Shown here: positions 31,301-39,163 of the stretch, one piece after another
Layout of the letters: every line of letters starts with the position of its first letter
Position numbering within the stretch: position 1 is the stretch's first letter
DNA from: UBA10649 sp965278965
GTDB taxonomy: Bacteria > Actinomycetota > Actinomycetes > S36-B12
DNA: 64,000 bases
Assembly: GCA_965278965.1 (NCBI GenBank)
Contig: OZ257127.1
Span: forward strand, 3,224,001-3,288,000
Direction of reading: 5' to 3'
Program-made: the position numbers and the translations under genes
The notes under the pieces: generated by a model
What the model saw: the letters and a program-made list of their open reading frames with translations, nothing else
Database searches by the model: none
Told to the model about the DNA's origin: nothing

Positions 31301-31790
31301 CGCCGCCACCCGCGGAGGCCTTGATGAAGACGGGGTAGCCGATCCGGTCGGCCTCGGCGAGTGCCTCCGCGAGCGACTCGACGGGGCCGGAGGCGCCGAG
31401 CACGGGCACGCCCGCCCGCTCGGCGGACTCGCGGCCGCGGACCTTGTCGCCGGTGAGGATGAGGGTCGCCGGGGTCGGCCCGACCCACGTGAGTCCGGCG
31501 TCGATGACGGCCTGGGCGAAAACCGCGGACTCGGACAAGAACCCGTAGCCGGGGTACACGGCGTCGGCGCCGGACTGCCGCGCCACCTCGATGATCGCCG
31601 GGACGTCCAGGTAGGTGCGGACCGGGTGGCCGGCCTCGCCGATCTGGTACGCCTCGTCGGCGATCAACCGATGCAGGGCGCTGCGGTCCTCCGCGGAGTA
31701 GATCGCCACGGACGTGACTCCGAGCTCGCGGGCGGCCCGCGCGGCTCGGATCGCGATCTCGCCACGGTTTGCGATGAGCAGCTTGCGCAT
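28347..31790 (-). CDS. pyc: pyruvate carboxylase
   Basis: A 1147-residue single-chain enzyme, the usual length. Biotin carboxylase domain: residues 1 to about 450, with LLIANRGEIAIRAARAARELG, the ATP-grasp glycine loop ASAGGGGRGLRKV, and EMNPRIQVEHTVTEEVTG. Carboxyltransferase domain: DTTLRDAHQSLLATRVRTHD, YAPYPDDVV and LVVKDMAGLL. The C-terminal biotin domain has biotinyl Lys in EAMKMES. It converts pyruvate, ATP and bicarbonate to oxaloacetate (anaplerosis). ATG 31790 matches the conserved N-terminus; an in-frame ATG nine codons earlier is less likely. No neighbour suggests an operon. Confidence 0.97.
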   Translation of the reverse strand: MRKLLIANRGEIAIRAARAARELGVTSVAIYSAEDRSALHRLIADEAYQIGEAGHPVRTYLDVPAIIEVARQSGADAVYPGYGFLSESAVFAQAVIDAGLTWVGPTPATLILTGDKVRGRESAERAGVPVLGASGPVESLAEALAEADRIGYPVFIKASAGGGGRGLRKVDSAEEASTVYDAARREAAAAFGDDTLFIEQAVVRPRHVEVQVLADAVGNVVHLYERDCSVQRRHQKVVEIAPAPGLPRELVERLCSDAVAFAREVDYTAAGTVEFLIWTDPEERAAAHVAGYGYSFIEMNPRIQVEHTVTEEVTGIDLVLSQLRIARGETLPDLGIAQDRIHVQRSAIQCRLTTEDPADDFRPATGTIVVYRSPGGPGVRLDGATYAGADVTPFYDSLLVKLTASAADFPSAARRARRALSEFTVRGVSTNVNFLRALLADPDFLDGRLTTAFLDEHPSLLTERPAAGVGPGSGLLLRLAETTVNRPNGESHVTVREPAVLLPADPTATSAPARTAKSVLDEEGPTALAAWLRSLNHVAVTDTTLRDAHQSLLATRVRTHDLVAGARAQAALLPGLFSLECWGGATFDAALRFLGDDPWARLELLRAAAPGVLTQMLIRGRNALGYAPYPDDVVTAFVGEARAAGMDVFRVFDALNAVERTRPVIDAVREHDGFAEAAICYTSDLLDPAETTYTLDYYLRVADEFVAAGAHGLVVKDMAGLLRPPAAAVLIPALRERFDVPVRLHTHDTAGGQLATYLTAIAAGVDGVDCASAPMASGGSQPSLGALLAAMAHTERDPSTEGGLDLADAASLEAYWTAVRDLYAPFEAGQRSPATGVYRYEVPGGQLSNLRAQADALGVGDRFADVLAAYHDANVLLGRPVKVTPSSKVVGDLAVWMVAAGVTTADLVADPGGHDLPASVIAFLQGQLGVPAGGFVQPFTDRVLAGKPPLVAPVINAADRAALADPALRRAALTRLMLPAEAAAFDAARATYGDVSVLPTHAYLYGLEPGVTEVIDVAPGQQMFVELDAIGDVDEAGRRSVHLRANGQPVALRVVDERAPKTVNVRPKAEPGNPAHLGASVPGVITVMVKVGDQVQPGQKVAVIEAMKMESAVTAGTAGTVEAVHVLDKAQVEPGDLVVVLSPAPPA

Positions 31791-31987
31791 GGGTCCTCGG
31801 CATCCTCGGCACGTCACGGTCGGGGCGCGTCGATCCTAGGGGCGTGGTGTTTCGGCGCGTCGGGGCCGTTCCACCCGGTGCCGACGCAGTGTCGGCACGA
31901 TGCCAGGCGGACGTCCGGTCGATACGCTCGCCCCGACCCAGCCGGTGCTCGGGTCGCGAGGCCGCTTCGGGGCGGGAGGGGGCGTCG

Positions 31988-34984
31988 ATGCGCGGACCAT
32001 GGCGCGACACCTCGTCGACGGCGGCGCGGGTCGTCACGTCAGCGGCAGTCGCGGCGACGTTCCTGGCCTACGGGCTGGTCCCGCGCCTGACGCCCGCCAT
32101 GGACGGCGGGCGCCTTGGGGGGTTCTACCTTGGCGTGCTCCTCGGTGCCGTCGTCGCTCTCGGCGTCCGGCTGAGCCGCCGGTCGTGGCCCTGGCTGGCG
32201 GGTGCTGCGGCGGCGGGCCTGCTGGCTGGCCTTCGTGGGGACGTCGGGGAGTCCCCGTACGTCGTCGTCGCCATCCTCGTCGTCGGGGCCGAGCTCTGGC
32301 TGCTGGCCTGGCTCCTGGACCGCACGGGAGCGTGGAAGCTCCGCGACGCTGCGGACCTGCTCCGGTACGCGCTCACCGTCGTGGCTGTCGTGGTGCCGGC
32401 CGGTCTCGCGGTGGCCGCGCTCGCGTCCTCGGACGGTGGCGTCGCATCCGAGTTCACGCGGATGTGGCGATCGTGGACGGTGAACGACGCGGCGGGGCTG
32501 CTGTGCGTCGCGCCGGCCATCCTCACGTTCGCGCCCGTGCGGCGCTTTCGCTGGAAGCTCGCCGTCGAGTACGGCGCCTACTGCGCCTACACAGTCGTCG
32601 TCTCGGTCGCGCTGTTCGTCGTCGCGTCGGCTGAGTCGCCCGGAATCCTCGGCTGGCCGTACCTGGCGACGCTCTGCGCGGGCGTGGCCGCCGTGCGGTT
32701 CGGGGTGCGGGCGGCGGCCCCGCTCGCCGCCGCCGTCACCATCATCGCCGTCGTCGGGACGGCGGGCGGCGGTGGGCTGTTCGCCGCGTCGGCATCGGCG
32801 ACCGACGAGAGCGTCGTCATCGCCGCGATGTTCGGCGTCCTCATCACCGCGATGATCTTGTCGGTCGCCGTCCTGCGCGACGCCCGCGAGCGCGCCCTCG
32901 GGAGCACGGCGGACTCGTTGCGGCTGCTGCAAGAGGTCATCGATGCCGCGCAGTCCGCCGTCTTCGTGAAGGACTACAACGACGGTCGCGGGAAGGGTCG
33001 GTACGTCCTGGTCAACGCCGCCTGGGAGGCAGCCAACGGCCGCGACCGGGCGGGCGTCCTCGGCCATACCGACGCCGAGCTGTTCGATCCCGATCGGGTC
33101 GCGCTCTACCTCGAGCGGGACGACCGTGTGCTCAGCACCGGTGCTCCCGTGCGATCAGACGACACGATCACGAACTTCGCCGGGCAGGTCGTCACGTTCC
33201 GTACGGACAAGTTCGCGCTGCGGGACTCGACCGGCCGCATCTGGGGCGTCGGGGGCATCGCGGTCGACGTGACGTCGGTGCTCGGCGCGCAGGAGCGCGA
33301 GTCACGGCAGGCCGCTCTGCTGCGTGCGGTGTTCGAGCTGTCGCCGACGCCTGCGGCCCGGATCACGGTCTCGGACGTCGTGGGCTACCCGCTCGTCGCG
33401 GTCAACGCCGCCGCAGTCGCGCTGGGGCTCCAGCTCCGGGCCAACGCCCCCAGCCCCGACCTGCTGTCGTACATCCATCCGCTGGACGTCCACCAGGTCG
33501 TGGACCTCGTCGAGTCCGCGGCGGAGCTGAGCGGCCCGCGCGAGGTCCGATCAGCGCGCCGCGAGATCCGCCTCGTCGACCCCGCCGGTGGTGAGCGCTG
33601 GGTGCTGATCAGCGCCGCCGCCCTCCACCGCCCGGATGTCGGCGAGGGCGAGGTCATCGTCCAGTTCGAGGACGTCACGGCGCGTCGAGCCGCGGAGGCC
33701 GCCCTGTCCGACCTGGCGTTGCGCGATGAGGTCACGGGCCTGCCCAACCGGCGCGCGCTGGACGACCGCCTGCGCACGGCACTCGCCCGCCTCGCGCGCC
33801 GACCGGGTGTGCTCGCGGTGATGTTCTGCGACATCGACCGGTTCAAGGACGTCAACGACAGCCTCGGCCACCACGCGGGTGACGCTCTCCTCGCCGCCGT
33901 GGCGCGCGAGCTCGGGGCGGCGCTACGTCCGTCGGACTCCATCGCCCGCCTGGGCGGCGACGAGTTCGTGGTCATCGGGGAGGACCTCGGCGAGCCCCAG
34001 GACGCCGTCGCCATGGCGGTGCGGCTCCAGGCCCGCCTGCGGGCGGCCTGGGACGACTCCTCGCACGCTTTCCGCCCGACGATGAGCATGGGGGTCGCGA
34101 TCACGACCGACCCGTCCATGACGGCCGAGGAGCTGCTACGTCGAGCGGACCTGGCGATGTACCGCGCGAAGGAGAAGGGCCGCGACCGGATCGAGGTCTA
34201 CGAGCAGGGCATCGACGACGCCGTGCAGCGAGCGGTCGCGGTGCAGCAGCACCTGCGTCGGGCGATCATCGATGACCGGCTCGTGCTGCACTACCAGCCT
34301 GTCGTCCGGCTGGCGGACCGCGTCGTCGTGGGCGCCGAGGCCCTCGTCCGGCTCGTGGGGCCCGATGGTGCGCTCATCACCCCGGGCGAGTTCATCGACC
34401 AGGCAGAGACGAGCGGGCTCATCGTGCCGATGGGGGCGTGGGTCGTCCGGCGGGCGCTCGCGGACATCGATCGGCTCGACCAGTACGCCGCAGGCATGTA
34501 CGTCGCCGTCAACGTGAGCCCGACCCAGCTGCGTGACGCCGGCTTCGCCGACTTCCTGCTGAGCCAGCTGCAGGCGGCGCGCGTCGCCCCGGAGCGCGTG
34601 CTCGTCGAGGTGACGGAGACCGCGCTGCTGCAGGACGCCGCACGGTCCGCGGCCGAGCTCGGTGCGCTGAGCGCGGCGGGCGTCTCGGTCGCGCTCGACG
34701 ACTTCGGCACCGGCTTCTCCAGCCTCTCGTGGCTCACGGACTTCCCGGTGGACGTCGTCAAGGTCGACCGGTCGTTCACTGCCGATGTCGTCCACGACGA
34801 ACGCAAGGCGGCCGTCGTCCGGGCGATCACGTCCGCCAGCGAGGCGATCGGTTTCTCGGTCGTGGCCGAGGGCATCGAGACGGTCGAACAGCTGGAGTGC
34901 CTGGCCGCTCTCGGCTGCCACCTGGGCCAGGGCTACCTGTTCGGGCGGGCCGCTGCTTTGGGCGAGGAGCCCTGGACGAGCTGA
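31988..34984 (+). CDS. MASE1-PAS-GGDEF-EAL c-di-GMP enzyme
   Basis: A 998-residue protein from ATG 31988, with GGAGGGGG 6 nt upstream. Residues 1 to about 300 hold eight to nine membrane helices like the MASE1 sensor. Two PAS-like segments follow (about 310-440 and 450-570). The GGDEF domain has DEVTGLPNRRALDD and LGGDEFVVIG near residue 655. An RPSD inhibitory site lies five residues before the loop. The EAL domain starts VVGAEALVRLVG near residue 782 and keeps VNVSP, VEVTETAL, DDFGTGFSS, VKVDRSF and AEGIETVEQ, so all metal and catalytic residues are present. Both synthase and phosphodiesterase activities appear possible. A second c-di-GMP protein lies 7 kb away. Confidence 0.93.
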   Translation: MRGPWRDTSSTAARVVTSAAVAATFLAYGLVPRLTPAMDGGRLGGFYLGVLLGAVVALGVRLSRRSWPWLAGAAAAGLLAGLRGDVGESPYVVVAILVVGAELWLLAWLLDRTGAWKLRDAADLLRYALTVVAVVVPAGLAVAALASSDGGVASEFTRMWRSWTVNDAAGLLCVAPAILTFAPVRRFRWKLAVEYGAYCAYTVVVSVALFVVASAESPGILGWPYLATLCAGVAAVRFGVRAAAPLAAAVTIIAVVGTAGGGGLFAASASATDESVVIAAMFGVLITAMILSVAVLRDARERALGSTADSLRLLQEVIDAAQSAVFVKDYNDGRGKGRYVLVNAAWEAANGRDRAGVLGHTDAELFDPDRVALYLERDDRVLSTGAPVRSDDTITNFAGQVVTFRTDKFALRDSTGRIWGVGGIAVDVTSVLGAQERESRQAALLRAVFELSPTPAARITVSDVVGYPLVAVNAAAVALGLQLRANAPSPDLLSYIHPLDVHQVVDLVESAAELSGPREVRSARREIRLVDPAGGERWVLISAAALHRPDVGEGEVIVQFEDVTARRAAEAALSDLALRDEVTGLPNRRALDDRLRTALARLARRPGVLAVMFCDIDRFKDVNDSLGHHAGDALLAAVARELGAALRPSDSIARLGGDEFVVIGEDLGEPQDAVAMAVRLQARLRAAWDDSSHAFRPTMSMGVAITTDPSMTAEELLRRADLAMYRAKEKGRDRIEVYEQGIDDAVQRAVAVQQHLRRAIIDDRLVLHYQPVVRLADRVVVGAEALVRLVGPDGALITPGEFIDQAETSGLIVPMGAWVVRRALADIDRLDQYAAGMYVAVNVSPTQLRDAGFADFLLSQLQAARVAPERVLVEVTETALLQDAARSAAELGALSAAGVSVALDDFGTGFSSLSWLTDFPVDVVKVDRSFTADVVHDERKAAVVRAITSASEAIGFSVVAEGIETVEQLECLAALGCHLGQGYLFGRAAALGEEPWTS

Positions 34985-34993
34985 CGCCCGGCT

Positions 34994-35647
34994 CTACGGG
35001 GTGTGATCCGCCCAGGCGCGATCGAGGGCGGCGACGAGCTCGTCCGTGGGCTGCGCGCCGTTGAGGCCGAAACGTCCGTCGATCACGAAGAACGGCACGC
35101 CGGAGATGCCGAGGCGCGCCGCAAGCTCCTCATCGGCCCGGACATCGGTCGCATAGGCGTCACCGTCCAGCACCGCCACGACGTCGCCGGCGTCAAGACC
35201 GGCGTCCACGGCGATGCGCGCGAGCTCTGCGTGGTCGCCCAGCGCTGCACCACCTTCGTGCTGCGCGTCGAAGAACGCGCCGACCACGACGTCCTGCAGC
35301 CCTCGCTCGCGGGCGAGATGGATGAGCCGATGAGCGTCGAACGTGTTTCCCTGCTTGGCGTTCGGGAAGTCGAACCGGAGACCGGCTTCGGCGCCGATGC
35401 CGGCGACGCGCTCCCACATCGCTGCGACGCCCGCCTCGTCGGTGCCGTACTTGGCGGCGAGCATCGCCCCCACCGTCTCCCCGCTGGACGGCGGAGCCGA
35501 CGGGTCGAGCTCGAAGCTGCGCCACGTCACGACGACGTCATCCGCGTGGCCGAACTCACCGAGAGCCCGCTGCAGGTTCGCACGGCCGATCCGGCACCAG
35601 GGGCACGCGACATCGGCCCACACGTCCACGGCAAGAGGCTCGCTCAT
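34994..35647 (-). CDS. FrnE-like DsbA-family oxidoreductase
   Basis: A 217-residue cytoplasmic protein (no signal). VDVWADVACPWCRIGRANL has the CPWC site at Cys15/Cys18. Then come VTWRSFELDPSAPPS, FDFPNAKQGNTFDAHRLIHLA (FrnE hallmark N-T-x-D-A-H-R), and the cis-Pro loop GISGVPFFVIDGRFGLNGAQP near the C-terminus. FrnE proteins act as 2-hydroxychromene-2-carboxylate isomerase-like or disulfide oxidoreductases in redox stress. ATG 35647 is chosen over an earlier one at 35683, which overlaps the divergent pxpA start region. It is convergent with the c-di-GMP gene. Confidence 0.9.
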   Translation of the reverse strand: MSEPLAVDVWADVACPWCRIGRANLQRALGEFGHADDVVVTWRSFELDPSAPPSSGETVGAMLAAKYGTDEAGVAAMWERVAGIGAEAGLRFDFPNAKQGNTFDAHRLIHLARERGLQDVVVGAFFDAQHEGGAALGDHAELARIAVDAGLDAGDVVAVLDGDAYATDVRADEELAARLGISGVPFFVIDGRFGLNGAQPTDELVAALDRAWADHTP

Positions 35648-35674
35648 GGCGGCGACGATACGCGGCGTCCTGCC

Positions 35675-35680
35675 TAGACT
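35675..35680 (+). promoter_or_regulatory. -10-like element (leaderless) of pxpA
   Basis: TAGACT, 8 nt before GTG 35689, fits TANNNT. No ribosome site lies in the gap, so pxpA is probably read from a leaderless or very short-leader mRNA. Confidence 0.4.
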
Positions 35681-35688
35681 CATCGGGC

Positions 35689-36456
35689 GTGGCCCCGTGC
35701 ATCGACCTGAACGCCGACCTCGGCGAGGAGTGCGGCGACGGCTCGCTTGACCGGGCGATGCTCGCGGTCGTCACCTCGGCCAGCGTCGCGGCTGGCGGGC
35801 ATGCCGGTGGCGGCGACATCCTCGACCGGACGGTCGCGGCCGCCCGCCACGCGGGCGTCGTCGTCGGCGCGCATCCGTCGTACCCCGACCGCGAGGGTTT
35901 CGGACGTGTCTCCATGGCCGACCGGCTCGGACCGTCCGGGGTGACCGCCACGGTCGCCGCGCAGGTCGCCGACGTCGAGGCGGCGTGCCGGGTCGCCGGG
36001 ACCGCGATGGCACACGTCAAGGCGCATGGCGCGCTGTACGCCGATGTCGCGGCGTCCCGTCAGCTCGCGGACGCGTTCCTGGACGCCATCGCGCTCGGGG
36101 CCCCGGGGCGTGACCTCGCCGTCCTCGGCCCCGCCGGGACCGCGTTGGAGGCGGCCTGCGCCGAGCGGGGCGTGAGGCTGGTCGCCGAGGGGTTCGCCGA
36201 CCGGGCATACGAGCCGGACGGCACGCTCGTGCCGAGGTCCCGCCCAGGATCGGTGCACGCGGACGAGGCGGTCGTCGCAGCGCAGGCCGTCGCCATCGGC
36301 ACGGGTCAGGCCCTGCCGGGCTCGAGCGTCGGGCTCGTCGTCCGCGCCGACAGCATCTGCGTGCACGGCGACACCCCAGGCGCGGTCAGCCTTGCGCGCG
36401 CGGTGCGGGCCGCCCTCGAAGGCGCCGGCGTTCGCGTCGAGCCGGCGTTGGGCTGA
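35689..36456 (+). CDS. pxpA: 5-oxoprolinase subunit A
   Basis: A 255-residue LamB/YcsF-family protein. IDLNADLGEECG opens the fold, then SASVAAGGHAGGGDILDRTV, VVVGAHPSYPDREGFGR, the HVKAHGALYADVA loop and GFADRAYEPDGTLVPRS. The canonical N-x-A-C-G-x-H loop reads S-x-A-A-G-G-H here. With PxpB and PxpC it hydrolyses 5-oxoproline (pyroglutamate) to glutamate with ATP. pxpB follows 5 bp after the stop and pxpC overlaps pxpB, so this is a complete pxpABC operon. The conserved Asp/His residues that form the metal-like site are present. Confidence 0.95.
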   Translation: MAPCIDLNADLGEECGDGSLDRAMLAVVTSASVAAGGHAGGGDILDRTVAAARHAGVVVGAHPSYPDREGFGRVSMADRLGPSGVTATVAAQVADVEAACRVAGTAMAHVKAHGALYADVAASRQLADAFLDAIALGAPGRDLAVLGPAGTALEAACAERGVRLVAEGFADRAYEPDGTLVPRSRPGSVHADEAVVAAQAVAIGTGQALPGSSVGLVVRADSICVHGDTPGAVSLARAVRAALEGAGVRVEPALG

Positions 36457-36461
36457 GTCGC

Positions 36462-37112
36462 GTGGATCCCGAGGCCGGCTGGTTCGGCGATCGTGCGGTG
36501 CTCGTGCGGCTGCCGTCGCGGCCCGTGCGTGAGGCCGTCGTGGCCGCGTTGACCGCCGCCCTGCCCGGGCACGAGGTCCGAGCGGGGACGGACGCCGTCC
36601 TCGTCGAAGGCCCCGATCCCGACGTGGCGCTGCTCGACGTCGTCCGCGCCGCCCTGGCCGTGCCGTCGACCGATCGGCCGGATCGCCCAGACGCCGTCGC
36701 CGAGCGATCGGTCGTCATCGACGTGCGATACGACGGTGCGGACCTCGGGATCGTCGCGGCAGCACTTGGGTGCACGCCGGCGGAGGTCATCTCGGCTCAC
36801 GTCGCCCAGGAGTGGCGGGTCGGCTTCGTCGGCTTCGCCCCGGGCTTCGGCTACCTCGAGCCGATGGCGCCGGTGCAGCGAGACTGGGAGGCGGTGGCGC
36901 GCCGAGAGAGTCCGCGCACGCGCGTGCCGAAAGGCGCCGTCGCCGTGGCTGCCGGCCGGACCGCCGTGTACCCCCGCGCCATGCCCGGCGGCTGGCTGCT
37001 CATCGGCACCAGCGATGTCGTCCTGTTCGACGAGACCGCCGACGATGACCCCTCCCTGCTGCATCCGGGGGACCGGGTCCGCTTCGCCGACCACACATCG
37101 TCGGCGTCGTGA
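36462..37112 (+). CDS. pxpB: 5-oxoprolinase subunit B
   Basis: A 216-residue KipI/PxpB domain. Key stretches are DRAVLVRLPSRPVREAVVAAL, VVIDVRYDGADLGIVAAALG, HVAQEWRVGFVGFAPGFGYLE and PRTRVPKGAVAVAAGRTAVYPRAMPGGWLLIG. The F-x-P-G-F-x-Y-L and S-P-R-x-x-V-P-x-G-S/A-V signatures are those of the ATP-binding half. GTG start; no separate promoter. Forms the PxpBC complex with the next gene. Confidence 0.94.
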   Translation: MDPEAGWFGDRAVLVRLPSRPVREAVVAALTAALPGHEVRAGTDAVLVEGPDPDVALLDVVRAALAVPSTDRPDRPDAVAERSVVIDVRYDGADLGIVAAALGCTPAEVISAHVAQEWRVGFVGFAPGFGYLEPMAPVQRDWEAVARRESPRTRVPKGAVAVAAGRTAVYPRAMPGGWLLIGTSDVVLFDETADDDPSLLHPGDRVRFADHTSSAS

Positions 37113-38029
37113 CGATCGCACGGGTCGAGGGCTGCGGCCTGGTCACGGTCCAGGACGCCGGTCGAACCGGCTACGCGACGGTGGGGGTGCCCGCGGCTGG
37201 GCCACTGCACCGCGAGCGCTACGAGGTCGCGGCGACGCTGCTCGCCGGCGAGGGTGCCCGGGGCGTTCCGGCGCTCGAGCTCATCGACGGGTCAGTGGCG
37301 CTGGCGTTCGCCGCGCAGGCGACGGCGGTCGTCGTCGGGCCGGCCCGCTGCCGGATCGAGGAGCCGGGGCGGGTCGCCGTGTCCTCGGGCACGCACGTCG
37401 TGGTCGCGGTCCGACCGGGGCAGCGGATGGTCGTGGACCGCGACGGACCAGGTCCGGTGTACGTGGCAGTCAGCGGCTGGGCCGCGCCGCGCGTCCTCGG
37501 CTCCGCCGCGACCGACACCTTCGGCCAGATCGGCGGCGCCGTCGTGCGCCCCGGGTTCGTCCTGCCGGTGGGCGGCGTCGAGGGCGCCGGCCAGGTCGGC
37601 GCGTTCTGGCGTCCGGTGCCCGACGACGTCGGACCCATGCGCGTCGTCCCGGTGCGGGGGTCGGCCGCGGTCCCGGCCGGCTCCCTGACGGTGATGGCCG
37701 CGAGCCGCTCTGGGGTGCGACTGGCGTCGGTGTCCGACGTGGTCGGACACGCAGCCCCGGCGGATGGACCCAGCCGGCCCGTCGTGCGCGGAGCAGTCCA
37801 GCGGACCCCGAGCGGTGAGGTGATCGTGCTCGGACCGGACGGCGGCGTGACTGGCGGCTACGCCGTGGCCGGGGTCGTGGCCTTCGTCGACCTCGACCGG
37901 TTGTCCCTGCTCGCCGACGGCGACCACGTCCGGCTGGTGCCGGTCACGGTCGACGAGGCCGTGCGCCTGCTCGCGCAGCGGCGAGCGCTCGTGCGGCGTG
38001 CGTACGGCCGCCCCGACCTCGCCGGGTGA
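37109..38029 (+). CDS. pxpC: 5-oxoprolinase subunit C
   Basis: A 306-residue KipA/PxpC domain. It begins VEGCGLVTVQDAGRTGYATVGVPAAGPLHRERY, followed by ALELIDGSVALAF, GQRMVVDRDGPGPVYVAVSGW and ATDTFGQIGG. The later half contains FWRPVPDD and GPDGGVTGGYAVAGVVAFVDLDRL. These match the cyclophilin-like fold that, with PxpB, couples ATP use to lactam opening. The start overlaps the pxpB stop by 4 bp. The C-terminal Arg-rich end is slightly longer than in Bacillus KipA. Confidence 0.93.
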   Translation: MTIARVEGCGLVTVQDAGRTGYATVGVPAAGPLHRERYEVAATLLAGEGARGVPALELIDGSVALAFAAQATAVVVGPARCRIEEPGRVAVSSGTHVVVAVRPGQRMVVDRDGPGPVYVAVSGWAAPRVLGSAATDTFGQIGGAVVRPGFVLPVGGVEGAGQVGAFWRPVPDDVGPMRVVPVRGSAAVPAGSLTVMAASRSGVRLASVSDVVGHAAPADGPSRPVVRGAVQRTPSGEVIVLGPDGGVTGGYAVAGVVAFVDLDRLSLLADGDHVRLVPVTVDEAVRLLAQRRALVRRAYGRPDLAG

Positions 38030-38039
38030 TGCGGGGCGC

Positions 38040-39098
38040 CTAGGCCTGCGGGGCTGCCGGCGGGTGCTCGTCCGGGGTCTGCGGCGCCTCGGGGGCCTGC
38101 GGCGCCTCGGGGGCCTGCGGCGCCTCGGGGGCCTGCGGCGCCTCGGGGGTCTCCGGCACGATCGGGCTGACTGGCTCGACGGGCTCGACCGGCGCCGCGG
38201 GGGCATCCGGTGTCACCGGCTCGGGCACGACCGGGACCTCGGGCTCGGGCACGACCGGGACCTCGGACGCAGCCACGGCCGCGCCGGTGTCCAGCGGCCC
38301 GGTCAGGGCCTGGGTCGCCGTCGCCTCGGCGACGCGGCCGGCGGCATCCGGGATGCCCGGCGGGGAGTGCGGAGGACCGGTGGGCCGGTTGCGGCGGCGG
38401 CTGATCATGACGGCGGCCGCGACGATGATCAGCACGATCACGGCGAGCGCGACCAGCAGGACGATGATCATCGACGCGCTCATCCCGCTGCTGCCCGACG
38501 CGGCCGCCGTGATGGTGACGTTGACGGCCTTGCTCAGGTCGCTGGTGATGGTCGCCGACGTGTCCGAGGTCTTCTCGACGCCGTCTCCGGTCATCTGCGA
38601 GATCGCGCCGGGGAACGAGACCTTGATCGTCATCGTCCCGAGCGAGGCCCCGCCGAGCAGGGTCTCGAGGTCGCCGCTCGCCGACGGGTCGGCGGACGCG
38701 GCATCGGCAGCCGCGTTGCCCTTGACCGCGAACAAGAGGCTGTCGCCGCTCTTGGTGATGGTCCACGGGCCCGTGGCATCGGAGAACGCCTGGTTGGTGA
38801 AGGTGCACGAGTACGTGTAGCCGGCATCGCTCTCACCGGCCTTGCAGTCGCTCATGCCCGGGATCGCGCCGCCCTCCTGGCCGGAGATCTGGCTCTCGAG
38901 CTGGTCGGCGCTCGTGACGCCGAGCATCGAGGCGGCCTGCTTCTCCAGCACCATCTCGAAGGTGCCGGTGCCCGTGGCGTCTGAGTTGACGGCGACGTCG
39001 GCGTTCACGTCGATGCACGCGGTCAGCAGGAACGCGGCGCCGACGCACGCCGCCGCGAAGGCGGCGACTCGTCGGACGGGTCGATGCGCGCGGCTCAT
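38040..39098 (-). CDS. LppM-like lipoprotein with membrane anchor and APEAPQ repeats
   Basis: A 352-residue protein; ATG 39098 has AGGAGC upstream. A lipoprotein signal ends in the lipobox LTAC (Cys near residue 28). An extracytoplasmic domain follows (NADVAVNSDATGTGTFEMVLEKQAAS...; DUF3153/LppM type), with two internal cysteines (about residues 82 and 94). A membrane helix lies near residues 205-232, then a basic SRRRNRP and a long Pro/Ala/Glu/Val tail with PEAPQA repeats. Acylated N-terminus plus a helix means it is tethered at both ends of the domain. Mycobacterial LppM binds lipids and traffics lipoglycans. The tail repeats are slippage-prone. It is convergent with pxpC. Confidence 0.75.
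   Translation of the reverse strand: MSRAHRPVRRVAAFAAACVGAAFLLTACIDVNADVAVNSDATGTGTFEMVLEKQAASMLGVTSADQLESQISGQEGGAIPGMSDCKAGESDAGYTYSCTFTNQAFSDATGPWTITKSGDSLLFAVKGNAAADAASADPSASGDLETLLGGASLGTMTIKVSFPGAISQMTGDGVEKTSDTSATITSDLSKAVNVTITAAASGSSGMSASMIIVLLVALAVIVLIIVAAAVMISRRRNRPTGPPHSPPGIPDAAGRVAEATATQALTGPLDTGAAVAASEVPVVPEPEVPVVPEPVTPDAPAAPVEPVEPVSPIVPETPEAPQAPEAPQAPEAPQAPEAPQTPDEHPPAAPQA
38081..38150. repeat. 18-bp tandem repeat in the lipoprotein tail
   Basis: About four near-identical 18-bp units (read on the plus strand as GGCGCCTCGGGGGCCTGC) encode the six-residue motif A-P-E-A-P-Q on the minus strand. The repeat keeps frame, so copy-number changes alter only the length of the Pro-rich tail. 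Confidence 0.8.
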
Positions 39099-39163
39099 GT
39101 GGAGCTCCTCCCTGCCAGCGGCTGTTCGGCATCGTACGGGGGAGAGACCCAACTGGCGAACGG

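Noticed and set aside
38081..38150. CRISPR-like array
   Set aside because: The units are contiguous without spacers and encode a Pro-rich protein repeat.
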